64,000 nucleotides of DNA, taken from NCBI GenBank assembly GCA_015680685.1, contig MNCI01005010.1, positions 432,509 through 496,508 of the forward strand. Reading direction: 5' to 3'. The stretch comes from Gnetum montanum (Eukaryota > Streptophyta > Gnetopsida > Gnetales > Gnetaceae). Positions 11,845-21,891 of the stretch are shown here, in pieces. Each line of letters starts with the position of its first letter. Position 1 is the first letter of the stretch. A program made the position numbers and the translations under genes. The notes beneath the pieces were generated by a model. That model worked only from the letters and a program-made list of their open reading frames with translations, searched no databases and was not told the origin of the DNA.

Positions 11845-13050
11845 TCTTTTGAAAATTAAGAAATTATAGTGCTTTATGGTCTATCCTCAAGGTGAACTCC
11901 TTAGGAAACAAGTAATGCCTCCAATGCTTGATTACTTGAATAATATTATACAATTCCTTCTCATATTTGCTATATTTTTTAATTAACTCATTTAGCTTCT
12001 CTAAAAAGAAAACAATAGGTATACCTTCTTGTGAAAGCACCCCTCCAATGACAAGCCCACTTGCAACCACATCCACTTGAAAAAGCTTCTAAAAATCTAG
12101 TATTTCCAATACTAGCTCACTAGTTATTTTTACCATTAAAAAGTCAAAGCTTTTTTGGTTCTCACCACCCCACCTAAAATCTTGATTCATATTAAGTAAA
12201 GAAAACATAGGCCATTAAATATTTTATGAACCACTTACAAAACATTGCTAACTAAGAAATGATCTTACCTTCCCAACATTTTTAGGAGTTGGCCAATCTC
12301 TAATAGGCTTTACCTTGGTAGCCTATCCCAAATATGTGATCTCCCTCTTGAATAAATGACTATGCTTCATATTGATCACCAAATGTGCCTTATCTAACTT
12401 AATACATACTTGCATTAGGTGACCTAGGTTCTCTTCCTTATTTGAGTTGTACACAAAAATATCATCAAAGAAGATAATACCACATTTACCAATAAAATCT
12501 TTGATGATGTCATGCATCAACCTCATGAACCTTGTAGGAGCATTTGTGAGCCCAAATTCTGTCACCAACTAGTCAAAAAATTCATCTAGAATCTTGAAAG
12601 CTATCTTTCATTCATCACTAGGTATAATCCAAATTTGATGGTATCCACTCTTTAAATCAATTTTGCAAAGGATCACAACATTGGGAATGATATCAAGGAT
12701 ATCATTCATCCTTGAAATGAAAAACCTATACATCATTATTGTCCTATTTATAATCCTTAAGTCAATAAACATTTTTCATTCATCACTATCCTTCCTTGGT
12801 ACAAATACTGATGGAACAACATAAATAGAAATTAGCTGCCTTACAAAGCCATTAACCAGTAGCTCCTCTACTTGTCATTACAATTCAACCCTCTAGTTTA
12901 ATGTCATCTTGTATGCCCTCTTGTTTGAAATGGTAGTGCTAGAAATAAAATCAATTTAATGTTTTACATTCATCATTAGTGGTAATCCATCGAGTTCTCC
13001 TTTCAACACCATGGAAATTAATCCTATAAGCCTACCACACATGTTGAAAG
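11845..13050 (-). pseudogene. G1 reverse transcriptase and RNase H, decayed
   Basis: Minus strand. The RT has NAPTRFMRLMHD and the catalytic loop IIFFDDIFVYN with both aspartates kept (within 12323-12568), followed by HLVINMKHSHLFKREITYLG. A frame like 'DS..NKIT..Y.FPIP' is faint near 12650-12800. RNase H follows with DASGLVIGGVLSQEG, YSKYEKELYNIIQ, HWRHYLFPKEFTLRIDHKAL (11864-12076), and is then cut by the copia element at 11845. Stops interrupt the reading between these blocks. Confidence 0.75.
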
Positions 13051-13323
13051 ATTTACCTGCACAACATTATGATCAAAAGTAATAGTTGATACAACCAAAA
13101 AACCAAAACTAGCTTTATCATGTTTTTGAATGTACTTCCTCTTTCTAAGAAGAATTAACAAAGCATTAAGTAAGCTTTGCTACCTCACTTGTTCAACTAT
13201 CATAGGAATCAACTCATGGATTCCATCAAGCCTTTCTATAATTCACACATTTCTTTCTTCATCAAATGGAGCACTATTAAAAAATTTTCAAGGCCTTCCC
13301 AAAATTACATCACCATAATCATT

Positions 13324-13560
13324 TCACAATACATCACATTTTACAACATCATGAAAACTCCCAATTTTAAATCTTAAGATACATTGATCTCTTACCTCTT
13401 GAGGGTAATCTCTTAAAAGCCAATGCACCTTGTAGGATCTAGGATGAGGAATTTTCACTAAACCTAATGTAGCAAGTACCTTAGAAGAAAAAATATTTTC
13501 TTGGGATTTCCCATTAATCAAAACATAAATCCATTTTCCACTAAGTAAACATTTATTCAT
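13324..13560 (-). pseudogene. G1 aspartic protease region
   Basis: A 78-residue minus-strand frame contains WIYVLINGKSQENIFSSKVL, then PHPRSYKVHWLL and FHDVVKCDVL. This is the layout of the chromovirus protease, where the start should read like 'IDSGS..N.IS' and the middle like 'PHP.PYK..WL'. Here the DSG active-site triad is replaced by NGK, so the enzyme would be dead even without other lesions. Confidence 0.65.
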
Positions 13561-13713
13561 AATTCAAAATAATAATTTTCTTACTAGATAGTCTACTCTA
13601 TTCACATTTTCCATAAATGTACAAGAATTTAACTTAAAAATTTTCTTAATTTTTGGAGCATTAGAATTATCTTTTTGAAGAGCTTAACTTGATGGATTCT
13701 CTACATCCATGGT

Positions 13714-14137
13714 TTATACATCCTTGATCTTTCCTACCTTTTGTAGTAGGCATTCCCATTTCTTATGTTCCGACTCTCGACATTTGAAGCACTGAATCTT
13801 GGATGAGTTTTTTCCTTGACCCTTAGCTTGTTTACCTTGGTCCTTCTTAGCTTTGTCCTTTTCATTGTCCTTTTCATGCTTCTTATCATGATTTTCCTTC
13901 TTGTATTTAGATTTAAACTTGGGTCCCTTTCTAGATTTGAATACCTTATCCTTTTCCTTTGAAGTTTGTTTGCTCCTATTTCCAAATCCACTGAGTTTCT
14001 TCTTTACATTGAATACCAAATTATAAGCCTCATCAAGGTTTTAAGGCTCATAAAATGACAACTCTTGCTAGTAAGTCACCTTGAGATGCCCCCGAAAATT
14101 TTAAAGCCTATCCATACTCCTTCCAATTTTACATTAG
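13714..14137 (-). pseudogene. G1 gag, C-terminal part with intact CCHC zinc knuckle
   Basis: A minus-strand frame of 101 residues (13714-14019) has a lysine-rich linker and a perfect zinc knuckle CFKCRESEHKKWEC (about 13750-13800). Upstream, shifted frames give the gag segment equivalent to 'ENYEQAS.F.GGLK..Y..ELSFYE...LDEAYNLV'. It stops at 14137, where the gene-bearing insertion begins. The missing N-terminal part continues at 17597. Nucleic-acid binding in particle assembly is the family role. Confidence 0.75.
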
Positions 14138-14279
14138 TGTTGGCACATTCGTCCATTTCATGGAACAACAAGAGTAGATACTAGAAAAAGACAACTTGTA
14201 AAACAATGTATGGTTGAAAATTTAAAAATAAACATGTGGCTTTAAGGTTATGGGTTTAAAAATTTTTAAAACGAAGGGA

Positions 14280-14765
14280 AGACTCTAACTGATGCAATTG
14301 ATAAATCATCATGGAAAGAATACATTTGGACTTATGTGTCACCAGAATATGCCATGCTTTAGGAGGACAAGTTGCAGTCTTTCACACTTCCTCACCCGGT
14401 ATTATCCATTGGAAACATACTGCAAATTGAACTCATGGGAAGGGTTCAAGTTCAGGAATTTGATGGATTGTATTATATCTGCATATGCCATGTGCATGTT
14501 GTTGGGAGACCCATTTCAACCTTGGACTTTGCTTCACTGAGAATCCAAGAAAGTATGTCTTAACAAATTCTGAAGAGCAACATCCTCTTGCGGATTTTGA
14601 GAATGCATCTTTCGTTGACATGGATGAAGATGCAGATAATTCTATCGAATAGGACATCCAAATCAGAGCTACGAGGATTCACAGAATGCTACGTCATATA
14701 ACAATGGTAGATTTAAATTGTGATTATGAGTTGGAATTAGACAATGAAGATTTTATCCTTTAAGT
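14280..14765 (+). pseudogene. F-box protein fragment (At4g00755-like C-terminal region)
   Basis: The plus-strand frame reads IWTYVSPEYAML, a stop at 14360-14362, then EDKLQSFTLPHPVLSIG, ILQIELMGRVQVQEFDGLYY, and ICICHVHVVGRPIS. This is very close to the conserved C-terminal region of plant F-box proteins related to Arabidopsis At4g00755, in which the F-box itself is N-terminal and recruits the protein to SCF ubiquitin ligases. That N-terminal half is absent. After about 14530 the frame shifts and continues as an acidic stretch (FVDMDEDADNSIE) ending near 14765. It is a broken fragment inside the 14138-17591 insertion, upstream of and co-oriented with the protease pseudogene. Identification rests on recalled family similarity. 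Confidence 0.65.
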
Positions 14766-15038
14766 TCATACAAGATTCATTCAGCCTTGGTTATGTGAAG
14801 GTCGACATATTTGACCTGTTCCTATTATAAAATGTCATCAACAACATCATTATCCTCCTAGGATGTGAACTTAGAGTGGATACACCTTTCTTTTGTATAG
14901 TCTTCATTTTCTACATTTTTTATTTTATCAGGCTATTTCATACACCTGCCATGAAAGTGCTGAGTCACCTAGAAAATCTACACTACGGCCAGGAGTGAAG
15001 GTGAGGAGATAATCCTTTCTGCGTTTTTTCACTGAGAG
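14766..15038 (+). other. Spacer between the two captured gene fragments
   Basis: No coding sense was recognised. The last 40 bases before 15039 are less AT-rich and could be 5' leader of the protease gene, carried along with it. No clear TATA box was identified here. Confidence 0.35.
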
Positions 15039-15881
15039 ATGGCAAGCCAAAGCTCAAAATTTTTCTTCTTCTTTCCTTGGCCTATAGAAATCATGGCGGT
15101 CGCTCAGGTTTTCTTATTATTGTGCGTGTTTCTTGTCTGGTCTAGGGTTTTGGTGGAAATGGAGGAGGATCTGGTAGTCGGTGAAGTTACGGATTCAGTG
15201 GAGAACGATGCAACAACAGCAGATGAGATTTTGGACGCTCGCAGTGTGTTCTTGCACGTGGACCTGCACTTCGAGTGGTTCAAGAAGAAGTTCGGCAAAG
15301 AGTACTCGAGCTCCGTGGAGCACGCGCGCAAGTTCACCATTTTCAGGAAGAACCTCCTCTGCGCCCTGGAGCACTAGAAGCTTAATTCGAGCGCTGTTCA
15401 TGGCATCACGCAGTTTTCCGATTTGACCGAGTGGGAGTTCCAGGACCGCTACCTCGGACTCCGTGGTCAACTGTCGTTCCTCAAATCGGTCGGAAGCCAG
15501 GCGCCGCTTTTGCTGATGAACGATATGCTGGAGAATTTCAACTAGCAAGACAAGGGCGTTGTTACATGCATTAAGAACCAAGGTTCATGTGGGTCTTGCT
15601 GGGCCTTCAGTGCTATCGGTGCTTTGGAAGGAGCGAATTTCCTGCGCACGGGGAAGCTTGTTAGCCTCAGCGAGCAGCAATTAGTTGACTGCGATCATGT
15701 GTGTGATGCTTCTAATAGCTGCGACGCCGGTTGCAACGGGGGCCTTATGACATCAGCCTGCGAATATATCCTCAAAGCTGGGGGATTGGAATCTGAAGAG
15801 GAGTATCCTTACGTAGGAAAAGATAGGAACATGATGGAAACCAACTGCTTTTCCAGAGAAAAATTCAGATTATTTGATTGA
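15039..15881 (+). pseudogene. RD19/cathepsin F-like papain-family cysteine protease, truncated pseudogene
   Basis: One continuous frame of 281 codons, broken only by two TAG stops (15375-15377 and 15543-15545). Order: a hydrophobic signal-peptide-like segment (AQVFLLLCVFLVW, residues 24-36); an inhibitory prodomain with WFKKKFGKEY and HGITQFSDLTEWEF; then the mature enzyme with [13 protein letters not shown]. The catalytic cysteine codon is 15597-15599. [14 protein letters not shown] and [10 protein letters not shown] follow. These are typical of plant vacuolar C1A proteases of the RD19 group. The catalytic His and Asn are missing because similarity ends near GKDRN (about 15833). At the second stop the family DWRD reads N-stop-Q-D, explainable by G-to-A transitions. 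The segment is clearly more GC- and CpG-rich than its surroundings. Confidence 0.85.
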
Positions 15882-16039
15882 GAAAACTGTAGAATCATTC
15901 ACAACGACCAGGAATTTAATGCGGCAAGCTGTAACCCTAGTTTCAGCACCTACAACACGTGAGCCCGATAGATATGATTAAATATATAAAGTTTTATGCA
16001 GTGATGCAAAGGGATTTGGTTTAAAATAAAATAGACATT
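15882..16039. other. Tail after the protease break
   Basis: A short stretch without recognisable coding sequence linking the truncated protease to the LTR-like sequence. The lost 3' part of the protease gene is not found here. Confidence 0.35.
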
Positions 16040-17591
16040 TGGTTATTATCTCTTTTATTTTTATGTGGAAGTTGTAACTTCCTAGCCTTAACCCCATGAT
16101 GTAGAACACTTGTCAATTGTAGCCTTTTTTATCTCTTTGGTGGTTAAAACCACCCAAAATTGTTGTAACTTACCTAACTTGTTGGGCAAGTAACATCCTA
16201 ACTTGTTGGGTAAGTAATCTCCTAATTGGTTGGCCAAGTTATTTGGGAGAGAAGTTAGGTGAGATATTTTTGAATATGTAACTTCCCTACCTACATTTGA
16301 ACCCTATAAAAAGGCTTCAGGGGTCAAGGAGAAAGGGGAGGATCTGGACATTGAAATACTTTTGGGAGGTCTCATACATCACAATTTGAAGACTACTAGT
16401 TAGCACTTGGGCTCTCACTTGGAGATACACTTGGGGTCTTGAGAAGAGCTTTGTAAAGAAATTGTGAACAATTGCTTGCAAGATGGCTTGCTAGAGTAAA
16501 GATTTCAGCCTCTTTGTCATGGTCCTGTGAGTTATGCATTTCATTTTTTATTTTGTTTAAATTGTTTAGCTAGTGGTTTAGATAGTATCATCCTTGGCAA
16601 GTAATTCTGGGATTTTTAGATTGCTCTTCTTGTTCTTGTTGCCAAATAGAAATTTCTATTAAAATTTTTCCATAGAAGTGCTTGTGTTTAAAAGCCTTAA
16701 GAGCATTTTAGTAGTAAATTTCATTATTGTGCAACGTGTGGGAACTGCTATTGGGATTGTTGTAAGAGAGCCTCTGTTTGTAGTCACGCCGTTGAACAAT
16801 TCAGTAGTCGAGAGGGTTCAGAAAATCTTTGGTATTTTGATGGGACCAGAATAGCTTCTTTTTATCTTTAAAGTGAATTCTCGTGGTATTTCAATCAGAA
16901 ATTGTCAAGTCTTTTAAAGGTTCTGTTTGAATGCAATCGTTGACATCTATTATCTAGTCAAAATGGAGTCTCGTACGTGGTAGTTTACGCAGCAATTTTT
17001 GGTAGCATAATAGGATTGTCTTGAAGATATTGCTTGTTTGAGCCTTGGAAGTTTGAACAATTCGTAGATATTGAATTTGGGATAGCTTTATTGCGAAGTG
17101 TTTACTCGTGTCATTTTACCTTGTTTAAATATTTGAGGTCTACACAAATCTGCTTTCTTTTCTTTTCTGCTTATTTCCATTGAATCTTGCTCTATTTCTA
17201 GTTTTCTTGTGGAACTATCTCTTTCTCTGGGGAAAATTAGGAGTAGATTGCGGAGTTGTGCTCAAATGTTTTTGCAAAATTTTATTTGTTACAAGTAGGT
17301 ATTATAAGGACCGCGTAGACTAGGCAGTTGAACAAAATAGGAAATTTTCAACAACTCACAGTACTTGGCAAAGTTGGCTGAATCTCTTTAAAGTAAGTCA
17401 TTTGTAGTTTACATGCAACGCAATCGTTACATTTCTCACAACCGCACGCCGCAACAACACATACACATACTCACATTAACTACTGAGTTTATTTGGAGGT
17501 ATCTGGGCCTTGGTGTTGCTAGAGACCAGCAGGCACCTAAATCCTGTTCGAGGACACTCATTGGCGGTCGCGTCCCAAACGGTCGCCAACA
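16040..17591 (+). promoter_or_regulatory. LTR-like, promoter-bearing part of the insertion
   Basis: Non-coding sequence of about 1.5 kb ending in CCAACA at the insertion edge. It has a good plant TATA box (TATAAAAA, 16305-16312) about 60 bases after three imperfect tandem copies of a 25-30-base unit containing TAACTTGTTGGGCAAGTAA (about 16150-16240). Downstream T-rich and G/T-rich tracts look like R-U5 sequence of an LTR. The right end holds a short inverted repeat, TTGGCG (17562-17567) and CGCCAA (17584-17589). No second copy of this sequence exists in the window, so calling it an LTR is inference. Confidence 0.45.
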
Positions 17592-17596
17592 GTTAG

Positions 17597-18310
17597 CATA
17601 AATGAATAGATCACAAAATTTAATGTAAAATTTCTTGACATCTTTATCTCCCTCCCTAAGGAATTTTAGCTTCATGATTGTCTCTTGTCTCTACCAAGAT
17701 TTCCTAAATTTTCATTTCAACCTATATTTCATTAAGGACCAACCCCTAATAGGTTTATCGTTTTGCCTCTCATAACCTTAGGATTCTTTTTTCCACCAAG
17801 TTAAGATCACACCTTCTAATACAAATTTTGAATCAATAACTGTAATAGATTTGGTACCTCTTCCAACTTAAAATGATTGTTAAGTATCTTCAACCATCTT
17901 GCAAAATCATTAGTATCCTCTACACCATTGAAAATTTTCAACTCCACATATGGAAGTCATGTAGCATTTCTAAATGCTCTAGCCACTTTCACTTCATCTT
18001 TGTTATGAAGCTTTCCATGAGAAGAAGTTGACATTAAAGATTAACCTCTTGAAGCTTTGGCATGAGGATCTAGATTTCCTTCATTTGAAATCAAAGGCTA
18101 ATGGATTCTCATACTTTCATACCTATAACTCTTCCTCCTCATTGAATCTCCTTTTTCTAGGTTGAGAAACTTCTTCATCATAATTGGAAAAAATTTGAGC
18201 ATTATCACTAAATGATTGAATATAACTAGGACTTGCATTCTGATCTACCTTAGGATAGATCTTATTCAATCAATCAATTATCAACTGAAAGGAAAATTTC
18301 ATACTCTCCA
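17597..18310 (-). pseudogene. G1 gag, N-terminal part
   Basis: Minus-strand frames show an N-terminal piece with ISKVDQN-like and SYIQSFSDNAQIFSNYDEE segments (about 18150-18310). After stops comes MKLKFLREGDKDVKKFYIKF (17616-17675), equivalent to MKLKFLRQDNMDVIEFYIKF in G2 near 52440. The frame is cut at 17596 by the gene-bearing insertion and resumes at 14132. The role in the family is the capsid. Confidence 0.65.
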
Positions 18311-18405
18311 TGTCTTAATTTAGGTCTTGAATAGTTTTGCTTTTATGACTTATTTGAAAAATATAAAAATATATACAACTAAATTCCAACAATAAAAAAC
18401 CTTAT

Positions 18406-18418
18406 CACTTTGATACCA
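18406..18418 (-). other. G1 primer-binding site
   Basis: Minus strand TGGTATCAAAGTG, a near match to the plant initiator tRNA-Met complement, five bases after the end of the 5' LTR. It confirms the minus orientation of G1. Confidence 0.85.
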
Positions 18419-18423
18419 ATGGT

Positions 18424-18933
18424 TAGAGCAAGGTCACTCCAATTTTCTTTAATCCTTAAAACACATAGAATTCAAAAAAAGAAACAAGAAATGAAAATAC
18501 AATTTAATTGCTAAAAAATCCAAAATAAAAAAAAAACATCTATCTATAATTAAATCAAAAATATAATAATTACAAGGGAATTATAACCTATAACACATTC
18601 AATCCTCACACACTCAACACTATTGCAAAGTATGAGACTTTACAATCACACAATGATTGACCTTAATGTAAGGTTCAATTAATCCATATCTTCCACAAAT
18701 AGATCTACTATCAAATGCACATACATAGAGTTATCACAAAGATTGCATACACTTAACCATCAAGACACATATTTATCTATCCTTTATTACAAGTACTTAG
18801 GATATTTTTGTTTGGCTTCTTTTTTTTTTAATTTTTTATATCTCATAGCAAATACACCTCTCCATCTTCCTAAACCTACAAATTAATCACCTATAGGGAT
18901 GAGAAATATCTCAAAATAGGTGTTCATACACTA
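18424..18933 (-). repeat. G1 5' LTR
   Basis: Aligns with the 3' LTR (3423-3969). It starts on the minus strand as TAGTGTATGAACACC and ends as GACCTTGCTCTA directly before the primer-binding site. The outer flank GTTTT matches ATTTT at the other end of G1 in four of five bases. Edges may be off by a few bases. Confidence 0.75.
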
Positions 18934-18938
18934 GTTTT

Positions 18939-20010
18939 ACATCCAAGAACATAATTCCTAAATTTTTGCAATACAAAAACAATAGTCCTTAGCCCCTTTT
19001 TAGTGATGGTGTAATTCAATTGAGGTTTCACATTGCTTTGGATAATACAATGGATATAATAGGATCTTTTCTCCTCATCTAACTACATCAAGAAATCATC
19101 TAATGCAAAGTTAGTAGCATCTATCATTATATGAAAGGGTTGAGCCAAGTTAGAAATTTGCAATACTAAAGTTTGGATTAGCCATTCTTTCAAACATTGT
19201 AAGTCATTTTCACATTCCTTGTTCTATAGGAAGAAAACATATTTCTTTGTGAGCTCAAATACAGGTTTAGATATTGTAGAATGATCTTTAATGAATCTAT
19301 GATAATATCCTATATGACCAAGGAAATATTGCATCTCTTTGACTATCATGGGGATTTGTGTCATGTTTTTGATTATGCAGATCTTATCAGGATCTACTTC
19401 AATTCCCCTCTTTAAACATTTGTGGCAATTCTCGTAGTCTTCATCAACTAGCTTTTCTTCTAGTTAAGCTTTAAGTGTATCTAGAAGTAATGGTGTAGAG
19501 TAGATTAGAACCAGTTCAAACCTTCTAAAATGTATTTTCATAAGTGAAAAAGTCATTCGTGAAAAATTTCTCGCTTTTACTAATGTAATCTTAGAATAGA
19601 AAAATCACTAACCATTGAAATATAGCTAGTGCATTGCAAAGCACAAAGGGTATGCACTTGAAGGTAAAGCTTTCCCATGTATAGATGAAGGTGGGTTTTT
19701 CTTAATCTTTGAGCATGATGTTAATTTAATTATAACTAAAGGACTTATCAAGAAAGTTTTAGTACTCTTAACTAGAGATGTTATCCAATACATGGTCCAC
19801 AAATAGCAATGAAAATGATCCTTAAAGATGATAATGCTTAGCAAATTATAGTTGACACAAAATCTCCATTCATTACCTCTCTTTAGTGCAACTACAATTG
19901 GACTAATCCACTCACTATTAGAAATGCATGAGATGAAAAAAAAAACTCATAAGAGATGGAAAATTTCATTTTTCATCATGTCTTGCATGTTAGGAGTAAG
20001 TCTTCATTGA
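18939..20010 (-). pseudogene. T1 reverse transcriptase and RNase H 5' half
   Basis: Minus strand. The RT palm is seen as NIMLKD, FTFKCIPFVLCNALAIFQ (about 19610-19690), corresponding to 'Y..MPFGL.NA.ATFQR'. The thumb/connection is seen as CHKCLKRGIEVDPDKI, MQYFLGHIGYYHRFIKD (about 19300-19420). RNase H begins with FHIMIDATNFALDDFLM and continues LNYTITKKGLRTIVFVLQKF (about 18950-19130), ending at the G1 insertion. Upstream, SNSEWISPIVVALKRGNEWRF (about 19860-19920, about 20 residues) matches the 'SPVV.V.KK.G.WR.C.DYR' start of RT. Stops and frameshifts are present. Confidence 0.7.
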
Positions 20011-20099
20011 ACTGTCCACTAGGCCCTGATTCTTAGATTGATATATATGTGATGCCAATAGCTAGAGGAGGTAATTTCCATGAGTTATCATGGTACCAA

Positions 20100-20560
20100 G
20101 CAAAGATTTTTCTTCACTTTAAAATTTCCTTTTTAAGCTTGACCTTTCGAATAACTGTTAGAGTGGGACTAATGATAATAGGATGACCATTAGTCTAAAA
20201 CAAATACTTCAAGCCTTCTAAAGGTACCTTGAGTTCTAGTAGTGGTGTAAGAATATTTTGGAATAAATCAAGAGTACTTTAAAATTTAGGATGATACTAT
20301 ACCACTATGGTAGCCTCCACTATGATCTCTACTTTTGAATTGGATGATTCAGTATTGGATAATGTAAGAGAATTAATTGGTGTTTCAAGGAATTGATTCA
20401 TAACTTCATGGACTAAATGTTCTTTAATGTAATTAATGTCTCTAATGATATAGATATTTTCTATGGTACAATAGTTACAATCATATTTGCCATGAGACTG
20501 GGAAGGATCACATGAAGTCTACTTATAGGGCATCTTTCAAGTTGCATATTTCCTACTTAT
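20100..20560 (-). other. T1 region between protease and RT, unassigned
   Basis: Lies between the recognised T1 protease and RT. Only short open pieces are visible and no specific motif can be named. Presumably linker or decayed pol. Confidence 0.35.
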
Positions 20561-20880
20561 TTTAAAATGAAGGCCTTGAAAGACTAACCTAAAATCAATG
20601 GTTCTTCACTAGGCCCTTTCCATGATGATAGAAAAGTTGTCTCCTCCTTTATTTTCTAGTTTTAACACCAAGAAATTTATAGTATACAATCATCATGCCA
20701 ATGTTTTTATTATATCATTTACCTATTCCACAATGTATGTGTATGATTAGTCTGTTAATACCATCGAAATGTTAGTACACTTAAGAGAAGGAAGTCTCTA
20801 ATCAAGGTACTATTGTAATGAAATGATGTTGATACCTAAACCAGAGTCACAAAAAGCTATGCAATGACATTTCTTAGCAA
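20560..20880 (-). pseudogene. T1 aspartic protease
   Basis: Minus strand shows FCDSGLGINIIS with the DSG catalytic triad kept (20840-20848). About 75 residues later SIIMERA corresponds to the 'ILLGRP/IIMGRAW' flap-end motif (about 20620-20650; compare IIMGRAWLSTVDA in T2). Internal stops are present. Confidence 0.55.
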
Positions 20881-20999
20881 TTTAAATTTCCACAATGGGA
20901 TAACTAGAATATGATTTCTTTTCAAGCATATGACCTTCTTTTATTACTTGTGTGGATTTTTTTAGCATGGTAATATTCATGACACCACTACTATCAAGT

Positions 21000-21891
21000 G
21001 TCATCTTGTTAGATTTGCTAGACACTATTGAAAAACGTCTTTCAAAAGGGATGATTTATTTTGATAGTGTTTACTGAATGGTATCTAGACCTCCTTAATG
21101 TAAACTCATGTATTGCTTATAGTGTTTTCCTCTCCAAAACATGAAGAGGATAGAGTGAATCTAGTCCCATGATGCTCATGTCTACATTTACAATAGAATT
21201 CTCTTCCATTGAACATAAAATTTCCCTTTGCAACCAAATTAATAGGGATTTTGTAATATTTCCTAGTCACATACCTAGAAGTAAGACCAGCATAATAAGA
21301 AATATTCCAAAATTTGATTTGCCTTGTAGTTGACTAAGTATGACACCTTGAATGGGATTAATAAGTAGATGACATTGTTGTTATTCAGTAGCTTACAATG
21401 TAGGATTACTTGATGCAGGTAACTACTTTTGAGTTATCTATGAAAGTAAATATGTACCTATCTTGGCATCTTGAAATTAGGGATTGGAAAGAACTCCTAT
21501 TTATTCCTACATCAAAGTAGGAATATTCCATTGAGCAGAACCCCAAGGATTTGGAATTTACCATTGCTAGTACTACTACATGAGTTATGGATATGCACCT
21601 CCTAGATAGTATGATGAGCTACAATATGAAGTCCTCCTATTTTGCTTCTTAATTAACTTGAAATTCAAAGGCATCCTAGCTCATCCCATTTCAGCAACTA
21701 TATAAGTCATCATTGGGCAACAATGTGAGTTATGAGAATCTATGAAATATTCATAGAGACCCTTATCATTAGAAGATAACAAAGCTTTTATTTGGATCTT
21801 CTTTGATTCTCTTAGAGTATAAGAGCTTTCTCTTACCCTTACCATCATACTTATTTCAATGTTAATGTCATGTAATTACTTTTATTTTAGT
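21000..21891 (-). pseudogene. T1 gag remnant (proximal to protease)
   Basis: Poorly preserved minus-strand frames lie between the protease and the T2 insertion. Position and the coiled-coil gag piece beyond T2 (31009-31110) support a gag origin. No zinc knuckle was found. Confidence 0.4.

Larger units (their letters stand above)
14138..17591. mobile_element. 3454-bp insertion in G1 gag carrying host gene fragments
   Basis: The segment starts TGTTGG and ends CCAACA. It is flanked by ATTAG (14133-14137) and GTTAG (17592-17596), a 5-bp duplication with one mismatch. Joining the flanks restores the G1 gag nucleotide sequence (GCTAATGTAAA, which aligns with GCTAAGGTAAA in G2 near 52496), so the whole segment entered as one unit. 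TG/CA ends and a 5-bp duplication are typical of LTR elements, but I see no direct terminal repeats. It could be a very long solo LTR, a degenerate LTR element or another transposon. It contains an F-box gene fragment, a protease pseudogene and a promoter-bearing LTR-like part, all on the plus strand. Confidence 0.75.
3423..18933 (-). mobile_element. G1: chromovirus-like Ty3/gypsy element, full length but twice interrupted
   Basis: Both LTRs are present (3' LTR 3423-3969, 5' LTR 18424-18933), with a primer-binding site next to the 5' LTR and minus-strand gag, protease, RT, RNase H, integrase and a degenerate chromodomain in order. Without its two insertions the element would be about 5.8 kb, normal for the type. 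Flanks ATTTT (3418-3422) and GTTTT (18934-18938) differ by one base and fit a 5-bp target duplication. Removing the element restores the T1 RNase H frame. Interruptions are a copia element (5584-11839) and the gene-bearing insertion (14138-17591). Related copies lie at 42.3-45.7 kb and 50.8-57.3 kb. Confidence 0.8.

Noticed and set aside
14433-14657. 74-residue minus-strand frame in the F-box region
   Set aside because: Antisense to the recognisable F-box C-terminal sequence.
15195-15581. 128-residue minus-strand frame opposite the protease
   Set aside because: A by-product of the GC-rich protease sequence. The plus-strand frame carries all family motifs.
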